In this document: in pieces, positions 1-6,150 of the stretch
How positions within the stretch are numbered: position 1 is the stretch's first letter
How the letters are laid out: every line of letters starts with the position of its first letter
Assembly: GCA_023412435.1 (NCBI GenBank)
Contig: JAEYNS010000060.1
Location: 1 to 22,135 of the forward strand
DNA length: 22,135 nt
Source: Actinomycetes bacterium
Lineage (GTDB): Bacteria; Actinomycetota; Actinomycetes; Propionibacteriales; Propionibacteriaceae
Direction: 5' to 3'
Translations under genes and position numbers: made by a program
The notes under the pieces: model-generated
Told to the model about the DNA's origin: nothing
The model's input: only the letters and a program-made list of their open reading frames with translations
Databases searched by the model: none

Positions 1-235
1 GGTCGAGGCGCTCGGCCTCGACCCGGGCACGCTGTGCGTCCGCCTGCTCGCGGGCGGCCTCGGCGGCCTGCTCCTTCGCGTGCAGATCGGCCTCCTGGCC
101 GCGGGCGCGCAGGTCCTGCGCCTGCTCGATCCGCTCGTGCATGCGGTGGTCGCTGCGGCGTTGGGTCCACAGGACCAGGCCGACGAGAGCTACGACCACG
201 ACGATCGCGATGACTACCCAGACCCAGGTATCCAT
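1..235 (-). CDS. Membrane-anchored coiled-coil protein, unknown function (3' end outside window)
   Basis: This reading frame is open from an ATG at 235 down to the left edge, about 78 codons, so the C-terminus is missing. It starts MDTWVWVVIAIVVVVALVGL, a single N-terminal membrane segment (residues 4-23) with almost no leader. A basic stretch (TQRRSDHR) follows, then a long charged helix rich in Ala, Glu, Gln and Arg (about 30-78) that looks like a coiled coil. A strong ribosome site, AGGAGG (minus strand, 245-250), sits 9 bases before the ATG and fixes the start. A GGGTAT hexamer about 50 bases upstream may be a stress-sigma -10 box. The layout suggests an inner-membrane protein with a cytoplasmic coiled-coil tail. 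I do not recognise a named family and no enzymatic role can be assigned. Confidence 0.75.
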   Translation of the reverse strand, partial: MDTWVWVVIAIVVVVALVGLVLWTQRRSDHRMHERIEQAQDLRARGQEADLHAKEQAAEAAREQADAQRARVEAERLD

Positions 236-283
236 GATGGTTGTCCTCCTGACGGCCGCGCCGTGCGGCCTTCCCCCAGAGAG

Positions 284-289
284 ATACCC
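284..289 (-). promoter_or_regulatory. Candidate SigB/SigF-type -10 box (GGGTAT)
   Basis: GGGTAT reads on the minus strand about 50 bases before the ATG of the coiled-coil gene. This hexamer is the typical -10 element of actinobacterial SigB/SigF-type promoters. The expected -35 (GNNT or GTTT, 14-16 bases upstream) is poor; the best match is GACT at a 17-base spacing. The call rests on the hexamer and its position only. Confidence 0.3.
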
Positions 290-304
290 AATTCGGAGGC
301 CAGG

Positions 305-523
305 TCAGTCGGTGTGGGGCTCGCCGGGCCGGACGTAGCCCTCCGCGACCCGTCGACGGTCCCGTCCCACCCGCTGTTCGGCGACCTCCTGGTCGTCCGC
401 TTCCCCGGCCCGGCCGCGGGACTCCGCCGCGCTGCTGGGCATGGGAACCTCACCCGCGTCGCCCCGCATCGATGCCTCGAACCCGTCCTCGCCCCGCATC
501 GGCTCCTGGAACCCGCTCATCAT
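305..523 (-). CDS. Small 72-aa charged protein with a 10-residue tandem repeat, unknown function
   Basis: The frame encodes 72 residues from an ATG at 523 to a stop at 305. AAAGGGA lies just upstream at good spacing, and a second ATG directly follows the first. The N-terminus holds two copies of a 10-residue unit, G-F-x-x-x-M-R-G-[ED]-x (residues 4-13 and 14-23). The rest is hydrophilic and rich in Glu, Asp, Arg and Ala, with no membrane segment and no cysteine, and is probably disordered. The gene lies in the same direction as the coiled-coil gene downstream (70-base gap) and is divergent from the N-hydroxylase operon. A SigB-like promoter (GCTT-N16-GGGTAC) precedes it. I do not recognise the family. 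It is short, so the call relies on the ribosome site, the promoter match and the repeat. Confidence 0.6.
   Translation of the reverse strand: MMSGFQEPMRGEDGFEASMRGDAGEVPMPSSAAESRGRAGEADDQEVAEQRVGRDRRRVAEGYVRPGEPHTD
459..515 (-). repeat. Imperfect 27-bp tandem direct repeat, 30-bp period
   Basis: Two 27-base copies lie at 459-485 and 489-515. They share the first 13 bases (tcgccccgcatcg) and the last 7 (gaacccg). The 30-base period equals ten codons, and it encodes the GFQEPMRGED / GFEASMRGDA repeat at the N-terminus of the 72-aa protein. The sequence shows an in-frame duplication that has since diverged. Confidence 0.75.
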
Positions 524-551
524 CGTCCCTTTCGGTTGCCTGCGCTGAGCT

Positions 552-577
552 GTACCCCGGGCGCGGGCGGCGCAAGC
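552..577 (-). promoter_or_regulatory. Candidate SigB-type promoter for the 72-aa gene
   Basis: On the minus strand GCTT (577-574) is followed after 16 bases by GGGTAC (557-552). This fits the GNNT-N14-16-GGGTAY pattern known for Streptomyces SigB. Transcription would begin near 545, giving a leader of about 20 bases that contains the ribosome site. The match is by eye only. Confidence 0.4.
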
Positions 578-582
578 GGAAT

Positions 583-607
583 GTTCAGACCCCGAGCGCG
601 GGGGTAT
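583..607 (+). promoter_or_regulatory. Candidate SigB/SigF-type promoter for the N-hydroxylase/DUF1989 operon
   Basis: GTTC (583-586), 15 bases, then GGGTAT (602-607) resembles the mycobacterial SigF pattern GTTT-N15-17-GGGTAT. The predicted start of transcription is within a few bases of the ATG at 617, so the message would be leaderless or nearly so. This agrees with the lack of a Shine-Dalgarno sequence before that ATG. Confidence 0.4.
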
Positions 608-616
608 CGGCCAGAC

Positions 617-1333
617 ATGTCCAAGGCAATGTTGACGATCCCGCACGCCGACGAGCAGCAGATCGCGAGCGCCATCGCCGACCTGGTGTCCGATCCGACC
701 TACCCGTGTGTGGGAGCCAAGTCCGTGTTCAACCGCGGCACCGCCGACGTGGTCGTGATGGACCACCTGGCCGATCCCGACAGCACCGGCGACCTGCTGG
801 GCCACCTGGCCCGCTTCGCGGCTGCCCATCCGCGGGTCACCGAGGCCGACGGCGGGCTGCGCCTGGCCTCGCTCGTGGTCGCGTTCCGGGAGCCGGTTCC
901 CGGCACGGAGGCTCAGTTCGAGGAACTGCTCTGGCGCCAGCTCGCGCTCCTGCACGAAGCGGACGGTGCCGCGTGGGATCAGCGGGTGAGTGCCGACCCC
1001 GAAGACCCGCACTTCGGTTTCAGCGCTGCCGGTCGGGCGTTCTTCGTGATCGGCATGCACCCCGCGGCCTCCCGCCTGGCCCGACGCACCCCGCTGCCCG
1101 TCCTCGTGTTCAACCTGCACGACCAGTTCGACCAGCTGCGAGCGTCCGGGCAGTACCACCGGATGCGGGACATCGTCCGGCGCCGGGACACCTGCCTGCA
1201 GGGGGACGTGAACCCGATGGCGGCCGACCACGGCACCCTGTCCGAGGCCAGGCAGTACGCCGGACGCCAGGTCCCCGGCGACTGGCGCCCGCCCTATGAT
1301 CTCGCCACCGGCGAGGCGAAGGAGGCCCGGTGA
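617..1333 (+). CDS. YqcI/YcgG family protein, GntA-like haem-dependent guanidino N-hydroxylase
   Basis: A 238-residue soluble protein with the full motif series of the YqcI/YcgG family (PF08892): CVGAKS at 31-36, FEELLWRQLALLH at 101-113, FGFSAAGRAFFVIGMHP at 133-149, FNLHDQF at 165-171, RDTCLQGDVNP at 190-200 and SEARQYAGR at 209-217. The characterised member GntA is a haem-dependent enzyme that N-hydroxylates a guanidino group in guanitoxin biosynthesis. The substrate here is unknown. Many homologues, as I recall them, end in W-x-CPF; here the matching segment is WRPPY (223-227), so that cysteine is absent. ATG 617 was chosen because the family homology begins there; a frame extending back to 80 has no homology. 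No Shine-Dalgarno is visible, but a GGGTAT box ends 9 bases before the ATG. The stop overlaps the next gene's GTG by 4 bases, so the two are translationally coupled. Confidence 0.85.
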   Translation: MSKAMLTIPHADEQQIASAIADLVSDPTYPCVGAKSVFNRGTADVVVMDHLADPDSTGDLLGHLARFAAAHPRVTEADGGLRLASLVVAFREPVPGTEAQFEELLWRQLALLHEADGAAWDQRVSADPEDPHFGFSAAGRAFFVIGMHPAASRLARRTPLPVLVFNLHDQFDQLRASGQYHRMRDIVRRRDTCLQGDVNPMAADHGTLSEARQYAGRQVPGDWRPPYDLATGEAKEAR

Positions 1334-1917
1334 ACCGTCTGGCACCGCAGAGCGGGGTGGGATTCCGGATGGCGGCCGGCGACGAACTGCTCGTCGTCGA
1401 CCCGATGGGCGGTCAGGTGAGCGACCTGTACGCCGTCGCCGACCCCGACATCGAGGAATGGCTGTCCAGCGGACGCACCATCGACTACGCCAACAAGGTC
1501 TTCCTCACCACAGGGGACGTGCTGTACTCCAATCGCTCCAGACCCATGCTCACCATCGTGGAGGACACCTGCGGGAGGCACGACTTCACCCTCACCCCGT
1601 GCAGCCAGGAGACCTTCGACCTGCTGTACCCGGAGTTCGACGGGGCGCCTCACCCGAGCTGCCTGGCGAACCTTCACGCCGGGTTGGGCCCGTACGGGGT
1701 GGCGCTGGACAGGATCGCGACCTCGTTCAACATCTTCATGAACGTGTGGACCGACCCTGACGGAACACTCCACATCGACCCGCCCCGGTCCCGTCCCGGA
1801 GACAGGTTCCGGGTCAGGGCCGAGGCGGACCTCTTCGTCGGGCTCACCGCCTGCTCGGCGGAGAAGTCCAATGCCGGGGTGTGCAAGCCGATCGACTACC
1901 AGCTCGTCCCCGGATGA
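1330..1917 (+). CDS. DUF1989 protein (urea carboxylase-associated / carboxyguanidine deiminase family)
   Basis: A 195-residue protein matching the DUF1989 family over its whole length. Visible hallmarks are D-x-C-G-R-H-D at 79-85, C91, C111 followed by LANLH, FNIFMNV at 133-139, and the C-terminal LTACSAEKSN...CKPI block at 172-188. The conserved Cys/His residues suggest a metal site. In guanidine degradation two DUF1989 paralogues form carboxyguanidine deiminase beside urea carboxylase. Here there is one copy, no carboxylase, and a YqcI/YcgG partner instead. The GTG at 1330 lies in a GTGA overlap with the upstream stop, and AAGGAGG sits at proper spacing before it. The natural inference is that it acts on the product or substrate of the upstream N-hydroxylase. 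The family call is firm; the reaction is not known. Confidence 0.85.
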   Translation: MNRLAPQSGVGFRMAAGDELLVVDPMGGQVSDLYAVADPDIEEWLSSGRTIDYANKVFLTTGDVLYSNRSRPMLTIVEDTCGRHDFTLTPCSQETFDLLYPEFDGAPHPSCLANLHAGLGPYGVALDRIATSFNIFMNVWTDPDGTLHIDPPRSRPGDRFRVRAEADLFVGLTACSAEKSNAGVCKPIDYQLVPG

Positions 1918-1920
1918 CGC

Positions 1921-2793
1921 TCAGAACACCGGCTTGCCTCCGGTGACGCCGAGCACCGTCCCGCTGACGTAGCTCGCCTCGTCGCTGGCCAGGAACACGA
2001 AGGCCGCCGCCACCTCGACCGGATGCCCGGCCCGTCCCAGCGGGGTGTCCGAGCCGAAGCCCTCCACCTTCTCCGGTTCCATGGTCGCCGGAATGAGCGG
2101 CGTCCAGATCGGGCCGGGCGCCACCGCGTTCACCCGGGTTCCGCGCTCACCGAGTTCGCTGGCGAGGTTCACCGTGAGGTTGTTCAGGGCGGCCTTGGTC
2201 GCGGCGTAGTCCAGCAGGTGCGAGGACGGGCTGTAGGCCTGGATCGAGGTGGTGACAATGATGCTGCCGCCGTTCTCCAGGTGCCGGGCCAGGGCCTGGA
2301 CGAGCCAGAACGTCGCGAACACATTCGTCGTGAAGGTCCGTTCAATCTGGCCCGACGGGAACGCCTCGAGATGGTCGTAGGCCTGCTGGAAGGCGGCGTT
2401 GGAGACCAGCACATCCAGCCCGCCCAGGTCCTCCACGACCCGTGCGGCCAGGTCGTCGCAGGCCTCCTGCGTCCGCAGGTCTGTGGGGATCAGGACGCAC
2501 CGTTGCCCGGACTCCTCGACGATCCGCGCCGTCTCGGCGGCGTCGGCCTCCTCCTGGGGAAGGTAGGCGATGGCGACGTCCGCGCCCTCCTTGGCGAACA
2601 CGATCGCCACGGCCCGCCCGATCCCGGAGTCACCTCCGGTGATCAGGGCCTTCTTGCCGGCCAGCCGGTCCCGGCCGACCCAGCTCTGCTGGCCGTGGTC
2701 GGGACGCGGCGTGAGGTCGGCCTCGGTGCCGGGCCACTCCTGCTGCTGCGCAGGAATGCTGCTCAGGTCTGACATCTGGTCCGCCCGGCTCAC
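1921..2793 (-). CDS. SDR family oxidoreductase, YdaD/YhdF-like (general stress type)
   Basis: A classical short-chain dehydrogenase with an N-terminal extension of about 45 residues typical of the stress-linked YdaD/YhdF group (P-G-T-E-x-x-L-x-P-R-P-D-H-G at 21-34). The cofactor loop TGGDSGIGR is at 52-60, NAA at 132-134, and the catalytic S183, Y196 and K200 (YAATK) are all present. It should be a soluble NAD(P)H-dependent enzyme; its substrate cannot be read from the sequence. GTG 2793 overlaps the stop of the upstream SRPBCC gene by 4 bases but lacks a Shine-Dalgarno, so coupling is likely. ATG 2775 is an alternative start. It converges on the DUF1989 gene with only three bases between the two stops. 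Confidence 0.88.
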   Translation of the reverse strand: MSRADQMSDLSSIPAQQQEWPGTEADLTPRPDHGQQSWVGRDRLAGKKALITGGDSGIGRAVAIVFAKEGADVAIAYLPQEEADAAETARIVEESGQRCVLIPTDLRTQEACDDLAARVVEDLGGLDVLVSNAAFQQAYDHLEAFPSGQIERTFTTNVFATFWLVQALARHLENGGSIIVTTSIQAYSPSSHLLDYAATKAALNNLTVNLASELGERGTRVNAVAPGPIWTPLIPATMEPEKVEGFGSDTPLGRAGHPVEVAAAFVFLASDEASYVSGTVLGVTGGKPVF

Positions 2794-3464
2794 AGCGCAC
2801 GACGCGGGTCGGGGCCGGGCTCCTCACCCGGCAGGTCGTCCACCAGCGGGTTGAACGGCTGACGGGGCAGACCGGGGTCGGCCCAGCCGCTCTCGCCATG
2901 ACCGGCCGGCGGCTCCGCGGAGCCGACGTCACCGACGCCGGAGTCGTCCACCTTGCCCGAGTCGCCGTGGGAGGCTGCCGCGTCCTCCACGTCCGGCGTC
3001 CCCACGCCCGACCCCGGGTTGATGCTGCCGCGCCAGGCACCGGTGGCGAGCGCTTCGGACTCGATGAAGTCCTTGAAGCGCTCGAGGTCGGCCTCCGCCT
3101 GCCGCTCCACGATGTTCAGCTTGTCGGCAAGTCCCTCGAGGATCCCCTCGGGCTCGTACTCGAGGCTGAGGTGGACGCGGGTGCTGGCCCCTTCCGACTG
3201 GAAGGTGACGGCCCCGGCGTTGGTGGCCCCCTCGACAGCAGCCCAGGCGACCTTCTGGTCGGGAACCTGCTCAAGAATCTGTGCTATCCACTGGCGACGG
3301 ACGCCGCCGATCTCGGCCACCCACTCCAGCCGGTCGTCGGAGAGTTGCCTGACCTGCTCGACACCCTTCATGAACCTCGGGAACTCCTCGAACTGCGTCC
3401 ACTGGTTGTAGACGGTGCTGACCGGGACATCCACCAGGACGGACTTCTCAACCTTCGTCGTCAT
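2790..3464 (-). CDS. SRPBCC (cyclase/dehydrase-like) protein with disordered acidic tail
   Basis: About 224 residues. The first 145 or so form a START/SRPBCC-type domain: it opens VEKSVLVDVPVSTVYNQWTQ, continues FPRFMKGVEQVRQL, and ends in a helix ERFKDFIESEA. This fold binds hydrophobic ligands. Residues from about 150 on are Gly, Asp, Pro and Ser rich and look disordered. Two starts are possible, GTG 3467 and ATG 3464. The GAGGAG ribosome site (3472-3477) is 7 bases from the ATG and only 4 from the GTG, so the ATG is preferred. It is the first gene of a coupled pair with the SDR. Similar SRPBCC proteins are common in actinobacterial stress loci, but the ligand is unknown. A GGGTAT hexamer lies about 58 bases upstream. 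Confidence 0.82.
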   Translation of the reverse strand: MTTKVEKSVLVDVPVSTVYNQWTQFEEFPRFMKGVEQVRQLSDDRLEWVAEIGGVRRQWIAQILEQVPDQKVAWAAVEGATNAGAVTFQSEGASTRVHLSLEYEPEGILEGLADKLNIVERQAEADLERFKDFIESEALATGAWRGSINPGSGVGTPDVEDAAASHGDSGKVDDSGVGDVGSAEPPAGHGESGWADPGLPRQPFNPLVDDLPGEEPGPDPRRAL

Positions 3465-3521
3465 CACGCAACTCCTCGTTGTCGACTTCGCCCCGGACGG
3501 GGCGGCTCCATCGACTGACCC

Positions 3522-3527
3522 ATACCC
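3522..3527 (-). promoter_or_regulatory. Candidate SigB/SigF-type -10 box (GGGTAT) before the SRPBCC-SDR pair
   Basis: GGGTAT reads on the minus strand about 58 bases before the SRPBCC ATG, leaving room for a leader with the GAGGAG site. No acceptable -35 (GTTT/GNNT) stands at the expected distance, so this is a weak call supported mainly by the similar boxes at 284, 552 and 602. Confidence 0.28.
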
Positions 3528-3634
3528 ACCCGGCGGGAGCCCTATCGCCGTCCATCTCGCATCGGCGGGCCCGCGCTGCCGCTACGGTGAGCCTGACAGC
3601 GTGACGCCGGGGGTCCGGCACGGAAGGAGGACGG

Positions 3635-5158
3635 GTGCTGACCGCCCACCTCGCGCTCGATTCGGACCGCCGGATCGGCGACATCGACCGGCGGCTGTTC
3701 GGCGGATTCGTCGAGCACCTCGGACGCCACATCTACACCGGCATCTACGAGCCCGGCCACCCCACCGCCGACGACAGCGGCTTCCGCCAGGACGTCATCG
3801 ACCTGGTGCGTGAACTCGGCGTCACCACCGTGCGATACCCGGGCGGCAACTTCGTCTCGGGCTTCCGCTGGGAGGACAGCGTCGGGCCCAGGGACCAGCG
3901 GCCGCGGCGGCTCAACCTCGCCTGGCACTCCACCGAGACCAACGAGGTGGGCCTGCACGAGTTCGCCGACTGGCTCGACCGGATCGGGGCCGACCTCATG
4001 CTGGCGGTCAACCTGGGGACCCAGGGCGTACTGGAGGCGCTCGATCTGATCGAGTACACCAACCTCCCCGGCGGCACCGCGCTGAGTGAGCGTCGCATCG
4101 CCAACGGGCGGCCCGAGCCGTTCGGGGTGCGGATGTGGTGCCTCGGCAACGAGATGGACGGACCCTGGCAGCTGGGTCACCGCTCCGCCGACGACTACGG
4201 CAAGCTGGCCGCCCGCACGGCGCGCGCGATGCGGCAGTTCGATCCGGATCTCGAGCTGGTGGTGTGTGGATCGTCCTCCCGCGACATGCCGACCTTCGGC
4301 CAGTGGGAGCGGGCCGTGCTCTCCCACACCTACGACGAGGTCGACTTCATCTCGTGCCATGCCTACTACCACGGCGTGGGGGGCGACAGGGCGAGCTTTC
4401 TCGCCTCCGGCGTCGACATGGACGCGTTCATCGAGGAGGTTACCGCGATCGCCGACGAGGTCGCCGCCGCCAGGGGCAGCAGCCGGCAGCTGCAGATCTC
4501 GTTCGACGAGTGGAACGTCTGGTACTTCGACGGTGCCGAGGACAAGATCACCGGCCCGGACAACTGGCCGGTGGCCCCGCGGTTGTTCGAGCGGCGCTAC
4601 ACGGTGCTCGACGCCGTCGTGTTCGGCGGCCTGCTGATCTCGCTGCTCAAGCACGCCGACCGCGTGGCCAGCGCGTCGCTGGCCCAGCTGGTGAACGCGA
4701 TCGCCCCGATCCTGACCGAGCCGGGGGGGCCTGCGTGGCGGCAGACCACCTTCTACCCGTTCGCCACCGCCTCGCGGTTGGCCCGCGGCGCGGCGCTGCG
4801 TCCCGAGCTGGAGTCGCCCACCGTGACCACGCCCAGGTTCGGCACGGTTCCGGTGCTGGACGCGGTCGCGACCCACGACGAGGAGACCGGCCGGCTGGCC
4901 GCCTTCCTGGTCAACCGGTCCGAGTTCGACAGCCTCACCGTCACCATCGACCTCACCGGCTTCGGCGCCGTCGAGGACGCCACCGCGCACACCCTCAGCG
5001 ACGACGACCTCGCGGCCTGCAACACCCTCGAGGACCCCGACCGGGTCAGGTTGCAGCCGAACGGTTCGGTGACTCTCGCCGGAACCACCGTGACCGTCGA
5101 ACTGCCGCCGGTCTCGTGGACGGCGCTCGACCTGCTGCTCGGCCCCAACCCGGCCTAG
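3635..5158 (+). CDS. abfA: GH51 alpha-L-arabinofuranosidase
   Basis: A 507-residue protein, the usual length for intracellular GH51 alpha-L-arabinofuranosidases, which release terminal arabinofuranosyl residues from arabino-oligosaccharides. The family signature RRLFGGFVEHLGRHIYTGIYEPGH lies at 19-42. A TIM-barrel follows with RYPGGNFVSG at 67-76. The acid/base E173 lies in WCLGNEMDGPW and the nucleophile E292 in FDEWNVWY. The C-terminal part (about 390-500) is the beta-sandwich domain. There is no signal peptide, so it acts in the cytoplasm on imported oligosaccharides. GTG 3635 is supported by AAGGAGG six bases upstream. No arabinose transporter or catabolic gene is adjacent, so its position says little about regulation. 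The fluoride-channel genes downstream may be co-transcribed, as the gap is about 24 bases. Confidence 0.93.
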   Translation: MLTAHLALDSDRRIGDIDRRLFGGFVEHLGRHIYTGIYEPGHPTADDSGFRQDVIDLVRELGVTTVRYPGGNFVSGFRWEDSVGPRDQRPRRLNLAWHSTETNEVGLHEFADWLDRIGADLMLAVNLGTQGVLEALDLIEYTNLPGGTALSERRIANGRPEPFGVRMWCLGNEMDGPWQLGHRSADDYGKLAARTARAMRQFDPDLELVVCGSSSRDMPTFGQWERAVLSHTYDEVDFISCHAYYHGVGGDRASFLASGVDMDAFIEEVTAIADEVAAARGSSRQLQISFDEWNVWYFDGAEDKITGPDNWPVAPRLFERRYTVLDAVVFGGLLISLLKHADRVASASLAQLVNAIAPILTEPGGPAWRQTTFYPFATASRLARGAALRPELESPTVTTPRFGTVPVLDAVATHDEETGRLAAFLVNRSEFDSLTVTIDLTGFGAVEDATAHTLSDDDLAACNTLEDPDRVRLQPNGSVTLAGTTVTVELPPVSWTALDLLLGPNPA

Positions 5159-5182
5159 GGTGGTTCCGAGACCGCGGAGGTG

Positions 5183-5725
5183 ATGAGCGTGGCCCCTGTG
5201 CCCCAGCCCAGCGTCGAACGCATGGTGCCGGTGCCCGCGCACCCGCTGGTGGTCGGGGTGGTTCCCGGCCAGGACGCGCTGGTGCCGCTCACGGCGGCGA
5301 CCTGGGCCCGGGCGCTGGGCGGGGTGCCGCTCTACTTCGCCTACGCCGACCCCGAACGGGTGGTGGACGCCGAGTTCCCGGACGGCACCGTGCGCCACTC
5401 CGACCTCGACCCGGACCGGGTCGACGACAGCTGGGAGGTCAGGGAGCAACGCATCCGTGACTTTCTCGCCCGCACCCTTACCGAACACTCGGGGCCGTGG
5501 TACTTCCGCTACCTCGCCGGCCGCCCCGACCGGGCTCTGACGCACCTGGCGCGCGCCGTGGACGCCTCCGCGATCGTCGTCGGTGCCCGGCATCCCTCAG
5601 GCGCGGAGCGGCTGCGCGAGTTCCTGGCGGAGTCGGTGGCGCTGGGCCTCAGCCGCCACCAGCACCGGCCCGTGATGATCGTTCCGGTCGCCGTCGTGGA
5701 CTGGAAGGCTCCGACTCCGTGGTAG
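5183..5725 (+). CDS. Universal stress protein-like (UspA fold) protein
   Basis: About 180 residues with one Usp-type alpha/beta domain: the first strand is LVVGVVPGQDA, followed by WARALGGVPLYFAYA. A C-terminal stretch ALTHLARAVDASAIVVGAR...GLSRHQHRPVMIVPV is typical of the end of Usp domains. The usual G-x2-G-x9-G-S/T ATP loop is altered (GARHPSGAERLREF), so nucleotide binding is uncertain. The start is ambiguous. GGAGG (5176-5180) is only 2 bases from ATG 5183, which itself overlaps a GTG at 5180, and 8 bases from GTG 5189, which may be the true start. It follows the arabinofuranosidase by about 24 bases and overlaps the first fluoride-channel gene by 7 bases. A stress role is inferred from the family only. 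Confidence 0.75.
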   Translation: MSVAPVPQPSVERMVPVPAHPLVVGVVPGQDALVPLTAATWARALGGVPLYFAYADPERVVDAEFPDGTVRHSDLDPDRVDDSWEVREQRIRDFLARTLTEHSGPWYFRYLAGRPDRALTHLARAVDASAIVVGARHPSGAERLREFLAESVALGLSRHQHRPVMIVPVAVVDWKAPTPW

Positions 5726-6150
5726 CGAAGCCGGCGATCCGCGGCCGCTGGCTCGGCCTCATCTTCGTCGGCGGCTCGGTGGGGACCGCGCTGCGGGCCG
5801 GCGTGGCGGGCAGCTTTCCCGTGGTCGTGGGGGAGTGGCCGTGGGTCACATTCTGGGTGAACCTGTCCGGGGCGCTGCTGCTGGGGGTGCTCGTGGAGGC
5901 GCTGGCCGCCACCGGACCAGACGCGGGCTGGCGGCGCGCTCTCCGCCTCGGTGCCGGGACCGGGCTGCTCGGCGGCTTCACCACCTACAGCACCTTCTCC
6001 GTCGAGGTCGTCGAACTGGCGCGGGTGGGCGCCTGGCCGGTCGCTGTCGGCTACGGGCTGGCCAGTGTGCTGGCAGGGGTGGCCACCGCCTGCCTCGGCA
6101 TGTGGGGGGTCCGCAGGACCCTGGCGGGCCGCTCCGGGGCTGCGCGGTGA
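5719..6150 (+). CDS. crcB: Fluoride-specific ion channel FluC (CrcB), first of two
   Basis: A 143-residue membrane protein with four predicted helices and all FluC hallmarks: GGSVGTALR at 18-26, the helix-2 asparagine N48 in FWVNLSG, and GGFTTYSTFS at 85-94 with the phenylalanine/threonine pore residues and the central sodium site. FluC dimers export fluoride passively. GTG 5719 overlaps the end of the Usp-like gene by 7 bases, and GGAAGG about 10 bases upstream serves as the ribosome site. Its TGA overlaps the GTG of the second fluC by 4 bases. Paired genes in Gram-positive bacteria are thought to form heterodimers or to be co-expressed. I looked for a fluoride riboswitch in the short gaps upstream and saw none. 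Confidence 0.9.
   Translation: MVAKPAIRGRWLGLIFVGGSVGTALRAGVAGSFPVVVGEWPWVTFWVNLSGALLLGVLVEALAATGPDAGWRRALRLGAGTGLLGGFTTYSTFSVEVVELARVGAWPVAVGYGLASVLAGVATACLGMWGVRRTLAGRSGAAR

Noticed and set aside
80..616. Upstream extension of the N-hydroxylase frame to an ATG at 80
   Set aside because: The extra 179 residues are low-complexity, overlap two minus-strand genes, and precede the point where family homology begins (617).
524..616. Guanidine riboswitch before the N-hydroxylase operon
   Set aside because: I saw no paired ACGR-loop hairpins or ykkC-like core in the 93-base gap.
5150..5185. Fluoride riboswitch upstream of the Usp-fluC genes
   Set aside because: The gap is too short and no conserved riboswitch core was seen there or before 3635.
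3542..5593. Long minus-strand open frame opposite the arabinofuranosidase and Usp-like genes
   Set aside because: The plus-strand genes have catalytic residues and ribosome sites; the antisense product has no recognisable fold.
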